Source: Verrucomicrobiota bacterium (GTDB lineage Bacteria; Verrucomicrobiota; Verrucomicrobiia; Limisphaerales; UBA9464). Taken from it: a stretch of DNA of 7,145 nucleotides. Location: contig JAFLEG010000221.1 in assembly GCA_017302195.1 (NCBI GenBank), positions 1 to 7,145 on the forward strand, written 5' to 3'. This document shows positions 5,204 to 7,145 of this stretch, one piece after another. The notes under the pieces were generated by a model that saw nothing but the letters and a program-made list of their open reading frames with translations, was not told the DNA's origin and searched no databases. Position 1 is the first letter of the stretch. Each line of letters begins with the position of its first letter. A program made the translations under genes and the position numbers.

Positions 5204-5926
5204 ATGGCCAAAGTTATCGCCGACATGCTGATTGAGTCCGTGACCCTGGAGCTGCCGGACGTGAAGACCGTGCGCCTGCAGTGGCCCGAGGGGTATGATC
5301 CCGGCGAGTTCAAGACCGGCCAGTTCATCACCGTGGCCTGGCCCCACAAGCCCAAGTACCGGCGGGCCTATTCGCTGAGCTCCTGCGGACTCGACCGCGG
5401 CTTCTATGAGGTGACGGTGAAGCGGGACGGCAAGATGGGCACCAGCGTGGTGGATTGGGCCGAGGCCGGCGACCGCATGACGGTGATCCCGCCCGCGGGA
5501 CGCTTCCTGCCGGTGTTCGATCCGCCCGGCAAACACCTGATCTGCGTCGCCGGCGGCTCGGGCGTGACGCCGTTCCGCGGATTTGTGCGTGAGGCGACCG
5601 CCCGCAACCTCGATACCCGCATCACCGTGCTCTACACGGTGCGCACCACCCAGGACATCATCTTTGCCCGGGAGTTCCAGGAGCTGGAGGCGAAGAATCC
5701 GCGCTTCCGCTTCCTGGTCACCTGCACCCGGCTGACGCCGGAAGATCCCTGGACCGGACGCCGCGGCCGGATCACCCCGGAGTGGGTCCGGAGCTTTGTG
5801 GACGACCCGGCGAACACGGTCTTTTACGCCTGTGGCACCAACGAAATGGTCGGCGCGGTCGAGCATCTGGTGACCGGCGACCTCGGACTGCCCAAGGAGC
5901 AGATGAAGACCGAGAAGTGGGGCTGA
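5204..5926 (+). CDS. Ferredoxin-NADP reductase-family FAD/NAD(P)H oxidoreductase
   Basis: A 240-residue flavoprotein with the two-domain ferredoxin-reductase fold and no attached ferredoxin domain. Residues 1-100 form the FAD-binding barrel, with the flavin motif RAYS (54-57) in YRRAYSLSS. The phosphate-binding stretch around GKMGTSVVDW (76-85) and the domain end PPAGRF (96-101) follow. Residues 110-240 form the nucleotide-binding domain, with the glycine-rich VAGGSGVTPFRGF (115-127), VLYTVRTTQDIIFAREF (142-158) and VFYACGTNEMV (206-216), whose cysteine C210 is the usual hydride-transfer-region residue. The C-terminus ends TEKWG, with an aromatic near the flavin as in the family. It would move electrons between NAD(P)H and a separate iron-sulfur protein or acceptor; the partner is unknown. 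The gene lies 19 bp upstream of gcvT on the same strand, so they are likely cotranscribed. The ATG at 5204 fits the first strand; no Shine-Dalgarno sequence is visible. Confidence 0.9.
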   Translation: MAKVIADMLIESVTLELPDVKTVRLQWPEGYDPGEFKTGQFITVAWPHKPKYRRAYSLSSCGLDRGFYEVTVKRDGKMGTSVVDWAEAGDRMTVIPPAGRFLPVFDPPGKHLICVAGGSGVTPFRGFVREATARNLDTRITVLYTVRTTQDIIFAREFQELEAKNPRFRFLVTCTRLTPEDPWTGRRGRITPEWVRSFVDDPANTVFYACGTNEMVGAVEHLVTGDLGLPKEQMKTEKWG

Positions 5927-5945
5927 TCCCGATCCCGTCGCTCCC

Positions 5946-7079
5946 ATGGCCCTTCAACGGACGCCCCTGTTTGCCGCCCACCAGCGTCTGGGTGGAAAGC
6001 TCATCGAGTTCGGCGGATGGGAAATGCCCGTCCAGTACTCGAGCATCGTGGATGAACATCTCTGCGTGCGGCGCGCCGCGGGATTGTTCGACATCTCGCA
6101 CATGGGCGAGGTGTTCGTGGCGGGCCCGGACGCCGAAGCCTTCCTCAACGGGGTGCTGGGAAATGACCTGCGGAAGCTGTCGGACGGGCAGGGGCAGTAC
6201 ACCCATCTCTGCAATGAGCGCGGGGGCACGGTGGACGACCTCTATGCCTATCGCCTCGGGGCCTCCAACTATCTCCTGATCATCAATGCCTCCCGCATCG
6301 AGGCCGACGTGGCGTGGCTCCGGACGCGTCATGAGACGTTTGCCGGGCGCGACCGGGTGACAGTGGATCCGGCCTCGGAGCGCTTCGGGGCGGTGGCGAT
6401 CCAGGGGCCCCGGGTGGTGCAGTTCATCGAGCAGGTGTTTGGCGGGCCGTCCGAGGCTGGCGCCGCCGTGTCGCGCGTGACCGAACTGCGCAAGAATGAG
6501 ATCGGCGCCTGGCGCTTTGGCAGCGAGACGGTCTGGGTGGGCCGCACCGGATATACCGGCGAGGATGGCTTTGAGGCGGTGGCTCCTGCGGGGAGCATCG
6601 AAGCCCTGTGGGACCGGACCCTGGCGGTCGGGCACGTCGGCTGCCTCCAGCCCTGCGGCCTGGGAGCGCGGGACACCCTGCGCACCGAAGTGTGCTATCC
6701 GCTGTACGGTCACGAACTGGACGAGAACACCACGCCGATCGAGGCCGGCCTGGGCGCGTTCGTCTCCTTCGACAAGGGGGAGTTTGTGGGACGCCCGGTG
6801 CTTTGGGCGCAGAAGAGCGGGGGCGTGGCGCGCAAGTGCGTCGCCTTCCGCATGACCGACAAGTCGGCGCCGCCACGTCCGGGGTATCTCATCCACGCCG
6901 CGGACGGACTCACCGGGCAGGTGGTCAGCGGCACCCAGAGCCCGTCGCTGGGCATCGGAATCGGTCTCGGCTACCTGCCGGCGGCATCCGCGGCGCCCGG
7001 GACGCGGATTGAGATCGAGATTCGCGGTCGCCGTTACCCGGCCGAGATCGTGCGCAAGCCCATTTACCGGAAAGCCTGA
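5946..7079 (+). CDS. gcvT: Glycine cleavage system T-protein (aminomethyltransferase)
   Basis: A 377-residue cytoplasmic aminomethyltransferase. It takes the aminomethyl group from the lipoyl arm of GcvH, releases ammonia and passes the one-carbon unit to tetrahydrofolate, giving 5,10-methylene-THF. The N-terminus RTPLFAAHQRLGGKLIEFGGWEMPVQY (5-31) is diagnostic, as are LFDISHMGE (47-55), the acidic pair in GGTVDDLYAYRL (93-104, D97/D98) that includes the expected catalytic aspartate, and GRTGYTGEDGFE (199-210). Further motifs are GLGARDTLRTE (238-248) and TPIEAGLGAFVSFDK (263-277). The C-terminal barrel ends VRKPIYRKA. Length is slightly above the roughly 365 of E. coli GcvT. INASRIEAD (113-121) carries Arg where I would often expect Asn. 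The start at 5946 aligns with the family start. The next gene is the probable gcvH, 38 bp downstream. Confidence 0.97.
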   Translation: MALQRTPLFAAHQRLGGKLIEFGGWEMPVQYSSIVDEHLCVRRAAGLFDISHMGEVFVAGPDAEAFLNGVLGNDLRKLSDGQGQYTHLCNERGGTVDDLYAYRLGASNYLLIINASRIEADVAWLRTRHETFAGRDRVTVDPASERFGAVAIQGPRVVQFIEQVFGGPSEAGAAVSRVTELRKNEIGAWRFGSETVWVGRTGYTGEDGFEAVAPAGSIEALWDRTLAVGHVGCLQPCGLGARDTLRTEVCYPLYGHELDENTTPIEAGLGAFVSFDKGEFVGRPVLWAQKSGGVARKCVAFRMTDKSAPPRPGYLIHAADGLTGQVVSGTQSPSLGIGIGLGYLPAASAAPGTRIEIEIRGRRYPAEIVRKPIYRKA

Positions 7080-7117
7080 TTGACCCGGTCCCACCCAGTT
7101 TTCACCCTCGTCCCGCC

Positions 7118-7145
7118 ATGAGTTCGCAAGTCCCCGCCGATCTTC
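7118..7145 (+). CDS. gcvH: Glycine cleavage H-protein, first nine codons only
   Basis: The ATG at 7118 opens a frame reading MSSQVPADL before the window ends. GcvH proteins typically begin with a short leader and 'VPA(D/E)L' (E. coli: MSNVPAEL), and gcvH commonly follows gcvT. The H-protein carries the lipoyl arm that shuttles the aminomethyl intermediate between the P, T and L proteins. The lipoylated lysine lies beyond the window. Only nine residues are visible, so the call rests on this motif plus context. Confidence 0.75.

Noticed and set aside
4916..5947. Minus-strand 343-codon frame opposite the reductase gene
   Set aside because: It is antisense to an unmistakable FAD/NAD(P)H reductase and carries no recognisable motif.
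5772..7094. Minus-strand 440-codon frame opposite gcvT
   Set aside because: It is antisense to a clear T-protein gene and is a Gly/Arg/His-rich shadow.

Overview
The window is GC-rich, densely coded DNA from a diderm (Gram-negative-type) bacterium. It encodes a TolC-type outer-membrane protein, a periplasmic adaptor and a lipoprotein with a twin-arginine-type signal. The overall look fits Verrucomicrobiota or a related PVC lineage: high third-position GC, almost no Shine-Dalgarno sequences, an LEA14-like lipoprotein, and a short AGACACGG-type intergenic repeat. That placement is an impression from the sequence and was not computed.

Left part (1-3819, minus strand): a compact five-gene efflux or export operon. 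Its transcription order is a TetR/CecR-like repressor (3819-3115), an FtsX/DevC-type ABC permease (3100-1961), a MacB/LolD/DevA-type ABC ATPase (1925-1158), a HlyD/DevB-type periplasmic adaptor (1151-156) and the start of a TolC-family outer-membrane factor (159 to beyond the window edge). The gaps are 14, 35, 6 and -4 bp. Together they would form a tripartite inner membrane-periplasm-outer membrane exporter, probably repressed by its own TetR protein. The substrate cannot be read from the sequence.

Middle part (3820-5203): a divergent control region holds TTTCAAAC-type operator repeats and two nested hairpins. It is followed by an unrecognised 128-residue plus-strand gene (3939-4325), then a convergent intergenic stretch with a short tandem repeat and a small inverted repeat. 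Next comes a minus-strand LEA14/WHy-like lipoprotein (5001-4483). A second divergent control region of about 200 bp contains direct repeats, a perfect palindrome and a GC hairpin.

Right part (5204-7145, plus strand): a ferredoxin-NADP reductase-like flavoprotein, then gcvT (glycine cleavage T-protein), then the first nine codons of a probable gcvH. This is the start of a glycine cleavage operon with a flavin reductase in front of it.

The genes belong to known families and I see no clearly new biological system. The parts worth a second look are the structured intergenic regions, the consistent lack of Shine-Dalgarno sequences before the starts, the reductase-gcvT linkage and the unrecognised 128-residue protein.
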